64,000 nucleotides of DNA from CAVUAF01 sp963739375 (GCA_963739375.1 CAVUAF010000018.1:372001-436000); one strand, 5' to 3'. Numbered from the stretch's first letter, positions 49,842-58,725 are shown. Notes: a model not told the origin generated them from the letters alone. Program-made: numbers and translations.

Positions 49842-51446
49842 ATGCTGAAGATTCGCCGAGAGTTTCTGAAGTCCGCAGGCACCGGGGTGGCCACCGTGGC
49901 CGGCCTCGCGGTGCCCTGGTCGTATGCGCAAAGCACCACGCCGGACCCGCCGTCCAACGCCCCAGGCTTCGACGTGCGCAGGTTTGGTGCGGCCGGCGAC
50001 GGCAAAGCCAATGACACCGCGGCGGTGAACCGCGCCATCGACGCGGCCGCGGCGGCGGGTGGCGGCACGGTGCTGTTTCCCACCGGCACCTATGCCTGCT
50101 ATTCCATCCACCTGAAAAGCATGGTCACGCTTTACCTGGAGGTGGGGGCGACCATCCTGGCCGCGGAAACGCCCGCGGAAGGCGCCACCAGCGGCGGCTA
50201 CGATGCCGCCGAGGCGAACGAGGCCGCCAAGAACTACCAGGATTTCGGCCACACCCATTGGCACAACAGCCTCCTCTGGGGCGAGGACGTGCATGACGTG
50301 GCCATCGTGGGCCGGGGGCTGATCTGGGGCAAAGGACTGAGCCGTGGCACCAGCGAACTGCCCAGGGCGGAGGCGCCCGGCGTCGGCAACAAGGCCATCG
50401 CCCTGAAGAATTGCCGCAATGTGCTGCTGCGCGATTTCGCGATCCTGAAGGGCGGCCACTTTGGGGTGCTCGCGACCGGAGTGGACAACTTCACCATTGA
50501 CAACGTAACCATCGACACCAACCGCGATGGCATCGACCTCGATTGCTGCCACAACGTGCGCGTTTCCAACGTCACCGTGAACTCCCCCTGGGATGACGCC
50601 ATCTGTCCCAAGAGTTCCTACGGACTCGGCCACGCCCGCACCACCGAGAATGTCACCATCACCAACTGCTACGTCACCGGCGCCTACGAGCTGGGGACGC
50701 TGCTCGACGGGACTTTCAAAAAGTTCGCGTCCGGAGTAAGGGTGCCACGCACCGGGCGGATCAAGTTCGGCACCGAGTCGAATGGAGGTTTCAAGAACAT
50801 TACCGTGTCGAACTGCGTGTTCGAGGGCTGCGGCGGCCTCGCGCTGGAAAGCGTGGACGGCGCATGGCTCGAGGACGTCACCTTCACCGGACTGACCATG
50901 CGCGACATTTCGAACACGCCCATCTTCTTGCGGCTGGGCAGCAGAATGCGCGGCCCCGAAGGGGTGCCGGTGGGAGCGCTGCGCCGCGTCATCCTCAGCA
51001 ACATTGTCAGCTACAACTCGGCTGCGCGCCTCTGCGGCATCATCAGCGGCATTCCCGGGCACGCCATCGAAGATGTAAAGCTCAGCGACATCTACCTGCA
51101 TCACCAGGGCGGCGGGACGAAGGAGATGGCGGCCATCCAGCCGCCGGAATTCGAGAACAAGTACCCGGAGCCGACCATGTTCGGCCCCATGCCGGCGCAC
51201 GGGTTCTTCATTCGGCATGTCCGGAATGTCGAGTTCAGCAACGTGGAGATCGCTTACGAGAAGCCCGACGAGCGCCCTGCCTGCGTGCTCGACGACGTGC
51301 AAGGCGGCGACTTCTTCCGTCTCAAGACGCCGGCCGGCGCTCCCGCTGCGGTGTTCTCGCTGAAGGACGTTGCCGACTTGCGCACGTTGTCCTGCCGTGG
51401 CGTCAAGGATAGCTACCTCGAAAAGGCGGCGCAGCAGACGCTGTAA
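49842..51446 (+). CDS. Tat-exported polygalacturonase-like glycoside hydrolase (GH28)
   Basis: A 534-residue protein. IRREFLKSAGTGVATVAGLA is a twin-arginine signal. FDVRRFGAAGDGKANDTAAV and INRAIDAAAAAGGGTVLFPT-like repeats open the beta-helix. ILKGGHFGVLATGVDNFTID, TNRDGIDLDCCHNVRVSNVT (N-x-D-G-I-D) and SPWDDAICPKSS (D-D) provide the three acidic residues of GH28. It hydrolyses homogalacturonan or rhamnogalacturonan in the periplasm. AGGAGG lies just before the ATG. It is last in the pectin locus; no pectate lyase is present. Confidence 0.9.
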   Translation: MLKIRREFLKSAGTGVATVAGLAVPWSYAQSTTPDPPSNAPGFDVRRFGAAGDGKANDTAAVNRAIDAAAAAGGGTVLFPTGTYACYSIHLKSMVTLYLEVGATILAAETPAEGATSGGYDAAEANEAAKNYQDFGHTHWHNSLLWGEDVHDVAIVGRGLIWGKGLSRGTSELPRAEAPGVGNKAIALKNCRNVLLRDFAILKGGHFGVLATGVDNFTIDNVTIDTNRDGIDLDCCHNVRVSNVTVNSPWDDAICPKSSYGLGHARTTENVTITNCYVTGAYELGTLLDGTFKKFASGVRVPRTGRIKFGTESNGGFKNITVSNCVFEGCGGLALESVDGAWLEDVTFTGLTMRDISNTPIFLRLGSRMRGPEGVPVGALRRVILSNIVSYNSAARLCGIISGIPGHAIEDVKLSDIYLHHQGGGTKEMAAIQPPEFENKYPEPTMFGPMPAHGFFIRHVRNVEFSNVEIAYEKPDERPACVLDDVQGGDFFRLKTPAGAPAAVFSLKDVADLRTLSCRGVKDSYLEKAAQQTL

Positions 51447-51540
51447 GCCCGGGGGCAAGAGCGGGGCGCTTCGCCGACGTGCGGCCCGTCACTGCGGACA
51501 CTCCTGCCGAGGCCTATCCTGCGGACAGCAAGTCGCAAGC

Positions 51541-53895
51541 GTGGCCGCTCCCACCACATCATCGGCGGCGCCCGAACGCGCGCTGGCGCGCAGCCGCGTG
51601 GCCCTGCTCGGGTCGCTCGCGTGTATCGGCTTTACCGCCGTGATCGCGCAGATTGTCCTGACCCGTGAGTTGATCGTTGTCTTCTACGGGAACGAAATCT
51701 CGCTGGGGCTCATTCTCGCGACTTGGCTGCTCGGCACCGCCGCCGGGACCACACTGCTGGGCCGGTTCGACATCGCCACGTGGGGCCGCCGCCGGGTCGT
51801 GGCCGGTCTGCAAGTGGCGCTGGCAGTGGTGTTTCCGGCGACCGTTCTCGCCGCCCGCGCCAGCCGCGCCTTGTTCCAGCCGACCCCGGGGGAGATCCTG
51901 GGTCCGGGGGCGGTGCTGCTGATTTGCCTGTTGTCGTTAGCGGTCTTTTGCTCCCTCTCGGGTTGGCTGTTTGCGGCGGGCAGCCGGTTGTACGCGCACG
52001 AAGCGGCGACGGGAACGGCCGACGCGAGTGGCGCAGTCTATCTGCTCGAAGCAGTGGGGTCGGCGGCCGGCGGGTTACTGGCTAGCACGATCCTGGTCCG
52101 GTACGGCACCGGCTTGCAGATCGCTCTCGCCGTCGGCATGGCAAACCTGTTGAGCGCGGTGGTACTGGCGGTGAAAACGCCGGCCGGACGCCGAGTCCTG
52201 GGGACCGCCGCCATCGCTGTGACCATGGGGTTGCTGTGGATCAGCCCCACCCTCGAATCAGCATCGCTGCAGCGGCTGTGGCCGGGATTCCGCCTGGTGG
52301 CAACGCGCCACTCGATTTACGGCCACCTCGCGGTGGTCGAACACGAAGGCGCTCGCAGCCTCTACGAAAACGGCCTGGTGGCGTTTACCGGCGGCGACCG
52401 CTCGGCGGCGGAGGAGGCAGTCCACTTCGCGCTGCTGCAGCACCCCGCCCCGGTGGACCTGCTGCTCATCGGCGGCGGGGTCAACGGCAGCGTGGGAGAA
52501 GCGCTCAAGCACCCCAGCCTGCGGCACGTCGATTACGTCGAGCTCGATCCCGAGGTGATAGCGGTCACCCGCGACTTCTTTCCCGAGCAGTGGCAGACGC
52601 TCGCCGACCCGCGGGTGCAGGTGCACACCGTGGACGGGCGGCTCTTCCTGAACACCACCACCGCCCGGTACGACGTCATCGTGGTCAACGTGCCCGACCC
52701 GCAGAACGCGCAGCTCAACCGCTTCTACACGCGCGAGTTCTTTGCGGAGGCGGCGCGCAAACTGCGGGATACGGGCCTCCTGTCCTTCGCCGTCCACGGA
52801 TCCGAAGACTATCTCAGTCCCGCCCAGGTGGAATTTCTGGCTTGCCTGCAGCGCACCCTGCGGGAAGTTTTCCCCGCCGTGCTGGTGCTGCCGGGGGAAA
52901 TGGTCCATTTTTCCGCCGCGAAGCACGCGGGCGCGCTCTCCGCCGATGCCTCGCTACTGATCGCACGCCTGCACGCACGCCATATCGCAACCCTCTACGT
53001 CAGCGAGTATTACCTGCCGTTTCGCCTGTCGGCAGAACGCACCCGGGGACTGGAAGAGCAGATTCGTCCGGAGCCGGGGACACGAGTGAATCGCGACTTT
53101 GCGCCGGTGGCGTACTACTTCGGTGTGGCCTTGTGGAGCGCGCAGTTCCGCGCCGAACTGCGCGACGCCTTTTTGTGGCTGGCGCAAGTCCGCTTTGCGA
53201 CGGTGTTGGCCGTCACCCTGGTGCTGGGACTGGGAATCGCGTGGTGGATTCGCCGCTTGTCCTCGCCGCGCCGCCGCTCGCGGGCGGGAGCGGCGTTCTG
53301 CGTGGGCGCCATGGGCCTGACGGGGATGGCGCTTGAAGTCCTCCTGCTGCTCGGCTTCCAGGCCATTTACGGGTACGTCTACTACCAGTTGGCGGTCGTG
53401 ATTGCCGGCTTCATGGTGGGGATGGCGGTGGGCAGCTGGTGGGCGCGCGCCGCGGTTGCTGCGCGCCCCGAGCCGCGGACGGAGCGGATGCTGCCACTCC
53501 TGCAGATCATCGCCGCCGTCTCGCCGCTGCTGCTCTATGTGGCGCTCGTCGCCGGTTGCGCCCTCACCGGCGCGGCGGCCACGCTGATGATCAGCCACCT
53601 TGCATTTCCCATGCTGGCGCTCGCCGCTGGACTCCTGGGCGGCTATCAGTTCCAGGTAGCGAGTCGCGTTTACTTCGGGGTGGGCGACGCCCGGAGTCCC
53701 GGCTGGCTGTACTCGGTCGACCTGCTGGGAGCGTCGCTGGGCGCGCTCCTGGTGAGTGCGTACCTGGTGCCGGTGTTCGGGATGCTGCGGACCGCCGGCG
53801 TCATCGCGGTGGTGAATGTTGTCCCGGCGTGGCTGGCGGCGTTCCCGGCTTCCGCGGATCGCGAGCCGCCGCCGCCGGCCGCTGCCGCTCGTTGA
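51541..53895 (+). CDS. Membrane-embedded spermidine synthase-like protein
   Basis: A 784-residue protein with three parts. Residues 15-230 are membrane segments (VALLGSLACIGFTAVIAQIV and onward). Residues of about 240-500 are a Rossmann methyltransferase fold of the spermidine synthase type: LLLIGGGVNGSVGEALKHPS, VDYVELDPEVIAVTRDFFPE, VQVHTVDGRLFLNTTTARYD and VIVVNVPDPQNAQLNRFYT. Residues 540-784 are further membrane segments. Such fused proteins are widespread in Acidobacteria and do not necessarily make polyamines; the usual polyamine Asp is replaced (V-P-D-P). The GTG at 51541 is chosen; there is no good Shine-Dalgarno. The last 95 bases overlap the convergent Memo-AMMECR1 gene. Confidence 0.75.
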   Translation: MAAPTTSSAAPERALARSRVALLGSLACIGFTAVIAQIVLTRELIVVFYGNEISLGLILATWLLGTAAGTTLLGRFDIATWGRRRVVAGLQVALAVVFPATVLAARASRALFQPTPGEILGPGAVLLICLLSLAVFCSLSGWLFAAGSRLYAHEAATGTADASGAVYLLEAVGSAAGGLLASTILVRYGTGLQIALAVGMANLLSAVVLAVKTPAGRRVLGTAAIAVTMGLLWISPTLESASLQRLWPGFRLVATRHSIYGHLAVVEHEGARSLYENGLVAFTGGDRSAAEEAVHFALLQHPAPVDLLLIGGGVNGSVGEALKHPSLRHVDYVELDPEVIAVTRDFFPEQWQTLADPRVQVHTVDGRLFLNTTTARYDVIVVNVPDPQNAQLNRFYTREFFAEAARKLRDTGLLSFAVHGSEDYLSPAQVEFLACLQRTLREVFPAVLVLPGEMVHFSAAKHAGALSADASLLIARLHARHIATLYVSEYYLPFRLSAERTRGLEEQIRPEPGTRVNRDFAPVAYYFGVALWSAQFRAELRDAFLWLAQVRFATVLAVTLVLGLGIAWWIRRLSSPRRRSRAGAAFCVGAMGLTGMALEVLLLLGFQAIYGYVYYQLAVVIAGFMVGMAVGSWWARAAVAARPEPRTERMLPLLQIIAAVSPLLLYVALVAGCALTGAAATLMISHLAFPMLALAAGLLGGYQFQVASRVYFGVGDARSPGWLYSVDLLGASLGALLVSAYLVPVFGMLRTAGVIAVVNVVPAWLAAFPASADREPPPPAAAAR

Positions 53896-55372
53896 ACACC
53901 AGCGCGGAAAACATGAACAGATCGGTGGCGGGGTCTTTCCAGCAGTCGCGCCGCAGCTCCGCCTTGAGACACGTCTGGTCGAGGAAAGTCTGGCGGTCCC
54001 ACTTCTGCTCGACCGGCACTTGCGGCAGCAACAGTCCTTCTCGTTCCCCCATCTTTGCCAGCAGGCCATGGCGGCCGACCTGGATCTGTTTCGTGTCCAG
54101 GACGCGGCGGAAGGGGGAGAGGACGGAGACTTCGTACTCCAGGTCATTGAGCTCCGCGGCGGTGACCGGCGGGAAGCGCGGATCGCGCACCGCGGCAAAC
54201 GCGGCCACGTCGCGTACGGTGAGGAGCAACGAATGGCTGGGGCTGGTGTAGCCGATGCAGCCACGCAACTCGCCGTGCTTGGTCAAGGTGACAAACGCGC
54301 CACGATCCTGCAGCAGCGCTTCCGAATCCGCCTTGGGCGGGTCGTAGAGTTTCTTTTCACGCACCGCGGTCTCGACCGACCGGCGCGCCAACGCCAGCAG
54401 CCGCTCCTGGTCACCTGCGGGCAGCGAGTATTGCGGGAAATCGGAAGCACTGGAGGCCGGCGGCTGCAGGAAGGCAACCGCTCCGTACCCGACGACGCGG
54501 CTGCGGTCGGCGGTCACGTCCCCGCTGTTGGCGTACTTCAGCACCACTGCCTGGGTGGCGCCCAGGCGCTCCGCAGCGATCATCGCCGCCACGATCGGGC
54601 CGCCTCCGCATGCTTCCCAGGTGCGCATGGCGAAGTTGCGCGACATGCTGTAGTAGTCCCAATCCTCCACCGCGTGCAGCGACTTGCTGTCCAGGGCGCG
54701 GGCCTCGTCGTAGCTGTGGAAATGCGAAAGGTCGGAGCTGGCTACGATGAGCGTGTCGGGCGCATGGATGAGCTGCGCCAAAGCCACGCCCAGGGCGCGG
54801 CTCGCCTCGTAGGACTGCTCTCCCATCATGATCGGTACCACCTGGAAGTCGCCGAGCGCCCGCTGCAGAAACGGGAGTTGCACCTCGAGGGCGTGCTCGC
54901 GCTGGTCGCCGCTCTGGATGTGACCGCGGCTGGAGAGCTTCAAGTCCGGATGGAGGCCGGCGAGCCGCGCCGCGAAGACTTTGTCCACCCGCACGCTGCC
55001 CAGCGGCGTGATGTAGGCGTCCCCGTCATAGATGGAAACGAAGGGGAACGCCTCGTAGTGGGAAGGCGCGATCACCACGACCCGGTGGATGCCCCGGTTC
55101 TTGAGCAGCGCATAGGCATGCGCCGCGACCGCGCCCGAGTACGGATACCCCGCGTGCGGGGCAACGATGGCCCACAGCTGTCCTTTGACGGCGGGGACCG
55201 TGGCCGCCTTCAGCAAGCGATCGACCGTGCTGGCGAGTTCGGCGGGGTCGGCCGGATAGAAGGTGCCCGCCACCGCGGCCGGGCGCTGCTTGCGCACGTC
55301 GGCGGTGGGCGTCACCAGAAGCGCCACGATGGCGGCGCCCAAAGCCAGCCGCGGCAGCACGAAACCGAACAT
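53801..55372 (-). CDS. Memo-AMMECR1 fusion protein (AmmeMemoRadiSam system A/B)
   Basis: A 523-residue protein with an N-terminal hydrophobic signal (MFGFVLPRLALGAAIVALLV). Residues 25-295 are a Memo domain: AVAGTFYPADPAELASTVDR, IVAPHAGYPYSGAVAAHAYA, VIAPSHYEAFPFVS and LIVASSDLSHFHSYDEARAL, holding the metal-site-like His and Asp. Residues 320-500 are an AMMECR1 domain (GAFVTLTKHGELRGCIGYTS and YEVSVLSPFRRVLD). It forms the AmmeMemoRadiSam set with the radical SAM gene next to it. The ATG at 55370-55372 has AGGAGG eight bases upstream, whereas ATG 55387 lies before that site. The final ~30 Pro-rich residues overlap the convergent gene. Confidence 0.88.
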   Translation of the reverse strand: MFGFVLPRLALGAAIVALLVTPTADVRKQRPAAVAGTFYPADPAELASTVDRLLKAATVPAVKGQLWAIVAPHAGYPYSGAVAAHAYALLKNRGIHRVVVIAPSHYEAFPFVSIYDGDAYITPLGSVRVDKVFAARLAGLHPDLKLSSRGHIQSGDQREHALEVQLPFLQRALGDFQVVPIMMGEQSYEASRALGVALAQLIHAPDTLIVASSDLSHFHSYDEARALDSKSLHAVEDWDYYSMSRNFAMRTWEACGGGPIVAAMIAAERLGATQAVVLKYANSGDVTADRSRVVGYGAVAFLQPPASSASDFPQYSLPAGDQERLLALARRSVETAVREKKLYDPPKADSEALLQDRGAFVTLTKHGELRGCIGYTSPSHSLLLTVRDVAAFAAVRDPRFPPVTAAELNDLEYEVSVLSPFRRVLDTKQIQVGRHGLLAKMGEREGLLLPQVPVEQKWDRQTFLDQTCLKAELRRDCWKDPATDLFMFSALVFNERQRPAAAARDPRKPGTPPATPGQHSPPR

Positions 55373-55405
55373 CGGGAACCTCCTCATGGCGCGTAGCTGA
55401 GCACC

Positions 55406-56734
55406 TCAAGTCCACACACCGGGTATCGGTTGTTGGCAGAACGGACACTTGCCTTGTTTCACGAGCACCTGGCGCGCCATCAGGCCGATGCGCTCGATCA
55501 CGACGCGCCGGCACTTGGGGCAGTAGGTGTTCTCGGCAGGATGTCCCGGCACATTGCCTAGATAAACGTAGTGCAACCCCTCGGCGTCGCAGATGGCCTT
55601 GGCCCGCTCCAGCGTTTCCAGCGGCGTGGGCGGCAGGTTTTTCAGCCGGTATAGCGGGTAAAAGCGCGAGAAGTGGATGGGCATGTCCGCGCCCAGCTCC
55701 GAGCGCACCCACTTGGCCATGGCCCGCAGTTCGGCGTCCCCATCATTGAGCGTGGGCACGACGAGGTACACGATCTCCGACCACACCCCTCGCTGGCGGA
55801 GGGTGAGCAGCGTCTGCTGCACCGGCTTGAGCTCCGCGTTGACCACGTCGCGGTAGTACTGCTCGGAGAAGGCTTTGAGGTCCACCTTGATCGCATCCAT
55901 GCGGTCGCACAGCCGTTGCAGCGGCTCTTGGCGGATGAAGCCGTTGCTGACGAAAACGCTCTTTATGCCGAGCCGGTGGCCGGCCTCGGCCGCGTCCAGG
56001 TAGTACTCGGTGCCGATGATGGGCTCGCTGTAGGTATAGGCCAGGTTGGGGCAGCCGTTCTGCACCGCGAGCGCCGCCAGATCGTGGGGCGCCAGGTGCT
56101 GGCGGCGCAGCTCCTCCAGCCGCACCTGCGCGATCTCCCAGTTCTGGCAGAACTTGCAGTTCACATTGCAGCCGCCCGTCGCCACCGAGAAGGCCAGCGT
56201 CCCCGGACGAAAATGGAAGAACGGCTTTTTCTCGATGGGGTCGATGTGCGCCGCGCAGATTTGGGAATGGGTGAGGGTGTAGTAAGTGCCGCGGCGGTTT
56301 TCGCGTACCCTGCAGTATCCGCGCTGACCTTCCGCCACCACGCACTGCCGCGGGCACAGCCCGCACTCCACTACCTGCGAGCCCAGCTTCCGGTAGAACC
56401 CGGCTTCGACCGCGCCGTCCGCAGGGTCATCCGGCAGCAGGTAACCATGCGCCGCCGAGACCTCGGCGGGAAGACACGCCGCGATGCAGGTCGCGAGGCA
56501 CGGGGCAGCGGCGAGCTTCAGGAACTCCCGGCGCTCCACCGGACCGCCGCCGACTTCGCACGGACACGCGCCGTGGTCAGGAGGCAAGGCGTCGATCAGC
56601 GGCCCGCGAACCTCCGGTTGGAGTTGCGCTGGTGACATGGAAGGGGAGGTCGGCGGACGGCAAAACCCTGGATGCGCGGCGGATCGCGGACCCGCCCAGA
56701 AGCGGCCGAGGTCGATGCGGGTGTCCTTGGCCAC
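55406..56734 (-). CDS. AmmeMemoRadiSam system radical SAM protein, Tat-type signal
   Basis: About 442 residues from GTG 56732-56734, which has GAGGAG upstream; ATG 56638 is an alternative start. VERREFLKLAAAPCLATCIA is a Tat-like signal near residue 70-90. Then come ECGLCPRQCVVAEGQRGYCR (extra Cys cluster), ATGGCNVNCKFCQNWEIAQV with the C-x3-C-x2-C of the SAM-binding 4Fe-4S cluster, DAIKVDLKAFSEQYYRDVVN, and a C-terminal zinc-ribbon-like CPKC...CPFC. This is the PflA-like radical SAM member of the AmmeMemoRadiSam set. A Tat signal on a radical SAM enzyme is unusual. It lies 33 bases upstream of the Memo-AMMECR1 gene, in one operon. Confidence 0.87.
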   Translation of the reverse strand: MAKDTRIDLGRFWAGPRSAAHPGFCRPPTSPSMSPAQLQPEVRGPLIDALPPDHGACPCEVGGGPVERREFLKLAAAPCLATCIAACLPAEVSAAHGYLLPDDPADGAVEAGFYRKLGSQVVECGLCPRQCVVAEGQRGYCRVRENRRGTYYTLTHSQICAAHIDPIEKKPFFHFRPGTLAFSVATGGCNVNCKFCQNWEIAQVRLEELRRQHLAPHDLAALAVQNGCPNLAYTYSEPIIGTEYYLDAAEAGHRLGIKSVFVSNGFIRQEPLQRLCDRMDAIKVDLKAFSEQYYRDVVNAELKPVQQTLLTLRQRGVWSEIVYLVVPTLNDGDAELRAMAKWVRSELGADMPIHFSRFYPLYRLKNLPPTPLETLERAKAICDAEGLHYVYLGNVPGHPAENTYCPKCRRVVIERIGLMARQVLVKQGKCPFCQQPIPGVWT

Positions 56735-56777
56735 GGACACCTCCTCGCCATACCTGATTATATCGCTGCCGGAAACG

Positions 56778-57263
56778 CTACCGTTTGTAACCGATCTTGC
56801 GCAAGAAATCGTGCCGCGCCTCCACGTCGGCGGCCGTCTCGACCCCCTGCGGAGAACTCCCGTCAATTACGCCCATAATGCCGCGGCCGTGTTCGGATTG
56901 CGCGACAACTACCGCGACGGCATTCGCGGTCGCGCAAAAGATAGAGCACACTTCGGGCAGGTTGCGGACTGCCGGCAGCACGTTGATGGGATAAGCATTC
57001 CGCAGGAGGAGTACGAACGTGTGGCCCGCGCCCAGCGCTTGCGCATTGCGGACGGCGCAGAGCTTGAGCTCGTCGTCGTTGCCGTCGGACCGCACCAGGC
57101 ACGGCCCCGAGCTTTCGTTGAACGCCAGGCCGAATCTGGCCTGCGGGACGGTGGTCACGATGGCTTCGAACAGGTCTTCCACCGTCTTGATGAAATGGGA
57201 CTGGCCAATAATGATGTTGGCGTCCGCCGGAAATTCCATCGGCACGGTGTCGAATTCCAGCAT
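56778..57263 (-). CDS. Adenosine-specific kinase family protein
   Basis: A 161-residue protein of the adenosine-specific kinase family (PF04008 type). ANIIIGQSHFIKTVEDLFEA, FGLAFNESSGPCLVRSDGND, GAGHTFVLLLRNAYPINVLP and VRNLPEVCSIFCATANAVAV and GRGIMGVIDG cover essentially the whole conserved fold. Members are small archaeal and bacterial proteins with reported adenosine binding; a cellular role is not settled. The ATG at 57263 has GGAGGGAGGG upstream. It is 43 bases upstream of the radical SAM gene, on the same strand, so it may belong to the same unit. Confidence 0.85.
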   Translation of the reverse strand: MLEFDTVPMEFPADANIIIGQSHFIKTVEDLFEAIVTTVPQARFGLAFNESSGPCLVRSDGNDDELKLCAVRNAQALGAGHTFVLLLRNAYPINVLPAVRNLPEVCSIFCATANAVAVVVAQSEHGRGIMGVIDGSSPQGVETAADVEARHDFLRKIGYKR

Positions 57264-57296
57264 GCTGTCCCTCCCTCCTACGCCGCGCACCACGAT

Positions 57297-57656
57297 CTAG
57301 CTGCGCAGGCTTGTGGTTTGCGGCTTACTTCCGCCACTCAGCAACTGGATCAGGCCAGAAAGCAGGGGCGGGAGCGCAAACGTCGCCAGCACAAAGAGCT
57401 TGGTGTTCCTCGGCTGCTCCACATAGTAGATAGGATGAAGTCCCGCCAGGAGGAAGCCGGTCAGGACCAGGAGCACCGCCCCCAGTTTGGGACGGAACCA
57501 GGCGATCAGCGCCAGCGCGAGGAACACGAATCCCACCCACCCATACAGTGCCACCCGCGGCCACGAAAGGTGTAGTTGCATGCCGGACGCCACCCCGAAC
57601 CAGAGCCAGAACCCGGCCCACGCGAGCGCCAGGATGCGGGCCAACCAAATCCACAT
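57297..57656 (-). CDS. Small four-helix membrane protein
   Basis: A 119-residue hydrophobic protein with about four membrane segments (LARILALAWAGFWLWFGVAS, VALYGWVGFVFLALALIAWF, LGAVLLVLTGFLLAGLHPIY and FVLATFALPPLLSGLIQLL). A very strong GGAGGAGGAG Shine-Dalgarno precedes the ATG at 57654-57656, so it is clearly translated. I recognise no domain. It lies between the SagB-type nitroreductase and the adenosine-specific kinase on the same strand. It could be a membrane partner of either. Confidence 0.75.
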   Translation of the reverse strand: MWIWLARILALAWAGFWLWFGVASGMQLHLSWPRVALYGWVGFVFLALALIAWFRPKLGAVLLVLTGFLLAGLHPIYYVEQPRNTKLFVLATFALPPLLSGLIQLLSGGSKPQTTSLRS

Positions 57657-57713
57657 TTGCTCCTCCTCCGGGCAGACTTATTCCTCCCGGGTGGTGGCGA
57701 CGAGACCGGTCGG

Positions 57714-58397
57714 CTATCGCGGGTGACCGATCACCACCATGTAGACCGCGTCCTCGCCTTGCGGCAGTTGCACCACGCTCCGGACCTGCGCGTCGTCGGC
57801 GGCGCCCACCGGCACGCCGGCGAGGCCGAGCGCGACCGCCTGCAGTAGGAGATTTTGCGCGACATGTCCGGCCTCCAACTGTACGAAGCGTGGCGAGCGT
57901 TCGGGACCGTATCTCTGCGCCGTACGCTGCGACGCGGCCGCAATGACAAATACGGCGCCGGCTTCCGCCACCGAACTCTGGCCGCCGGCGGCGCGCGACA
58001 GGGCAGGGCGAATGTCACCGGCCACGCGCCGCTCTAGCTGATGTCCCGCAGGGAGGTAGTGAAACAAGCCGGCCGGCGTGGCTACGTAGAGTTCCAACGG
58101 GTAGCGGGCGCCGGCTGAGGGTGCGGTGCGCTTGCCATCGTTGCTGGTGATCCCCTGGGCTGCCCACAGGAGTTGCCCCAGTTCCTGCTGCGTCAGGGGA
58201 CGGGCAGAAAACGCCCGCACCGACCGTCGCCGCGCCAGTGCCTCGTTCAGACTCATCCCGGCTGATTTTTCCGGTTGCGGCAACACGAGCTTTTCTTCCG
58301 CCGGCTGCTGGGGCACGCCGGTTTGCACCGCGGCGCTCGCACCCAGAATCACGCCGACGACAACCAACACCCTCCAGGATCGTGGTAACAGACCCAT
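57714..58397 (-). CDS. SagB/nitroreductase-family oxidoreductase, exported
   Basis: A 227-residue protein with a signal peptide (SWRVLVVVGVILGASAAVQT). The flavin-binding RRRSVRAFSARPLTQQELGQ, then LLWAAQGITSNDGKRTAPSA, GARYPLELYVATPAGLFHYL and EAGHVAQNLLLQAVALGLAG are the signatures of SagB-type nitroreductases (FMN-dependent dehydrogenases). SagB proteins oxidise thiazolines/oxazolines in peptide natural products, but exported stand-alone forms are common and of unknown role. No YcaO or precursor peptide is obvious nearby. GGAAGGAGGAGAT upstream fixes the ATG at 58397. Confidence 0.83.
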   Translation of the reverse strand: MGLLPRSWRVLVVVGVILGASAAVQTGVPQQPAEEKLVLPQPEKSAGMSLNEALARRRSVRAFSARPLTQQELGQLLWAAQGITSNDGKRTAPSAGARYPLELYVATPAGLFHYLPAGHQLERRVAGDIRPALSRAAGGQSSVAEAGAVFVIAAASQRTAQRYGPERSPRFVQLEAGHVAQNLLLQAVALGLAGVPVGAADDAQVRSVVQLPQGEDAVYMVVIGHPR

Positions 58398-58436
58398 ATC
58401 TCCTCCTTCCGTGCGGCTTCACTGCCGCGCCGCGTC

Positions 58437-58658
58437 TCAAAGCCGCTCGGAGCGCAAGTCCTCTGCCGGCTGCGACGGCGTCGTGGCAGGCGCGGCGGCC
58501 GGGACAGTCGAAGCCGCGCCCTTGCGGGGCGCGGGGGCAGCTCTGCCCGCCGGGCGCCGCGGTCCACGGCCATACTCAAGGTTGCTGAACGGTGGTCGCG
58601 CCCGGATGGACGCGAGTTTCGCCTGGCACGTTTGCCGGGTGGAATGTTTGCTTGCCAT
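58437..58658 (-). CDS. Small basic, Pro/Ala-rich protein (73 aa)
   Basis: A 73-residue frame beginning MASKHSTRQTCQAKLASIRA, with an AGGGAGATTCAC Shine-Dalgarno before the ATG. The middle is rich in Arg, Pro, Ala and Gly (RGPRRPAGRAAPAPRKG). No domain is recognised and a membrane role is unlikely. It lies 39 bases upstream of the SagB-type gene and could be its partner or simply a leader ORF. The composition is biased as in other GC-rich shadows, so it is only moderately supported; the Shine-Dalgarno is the main evidence. Confidence 0.45.
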   Translation of the reverse strand: MASKHSTRQTCQAKLASIRARPPFSNLEYGRGPRRPAGRAAPAPRKGAASTVPAAAPATTPSQPAEDLRSERL

Positions 58659-58725
58659 GTGAATCTCCCTTGGTTAAAGGTCGAGGCATGGCGCGCCGAC
58701 GGGTTGCCGGCGTGGCAATCAAACA

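Noticed and set aside
57714..58658. SagB-type gene plus small protein as a thiazole/oxazole peptide cluster
   Set aside because: No YcaO or other SagCD-like gene is nearby and the 73-residue protein lacks a Cys/Ser/Thr-rich core region.
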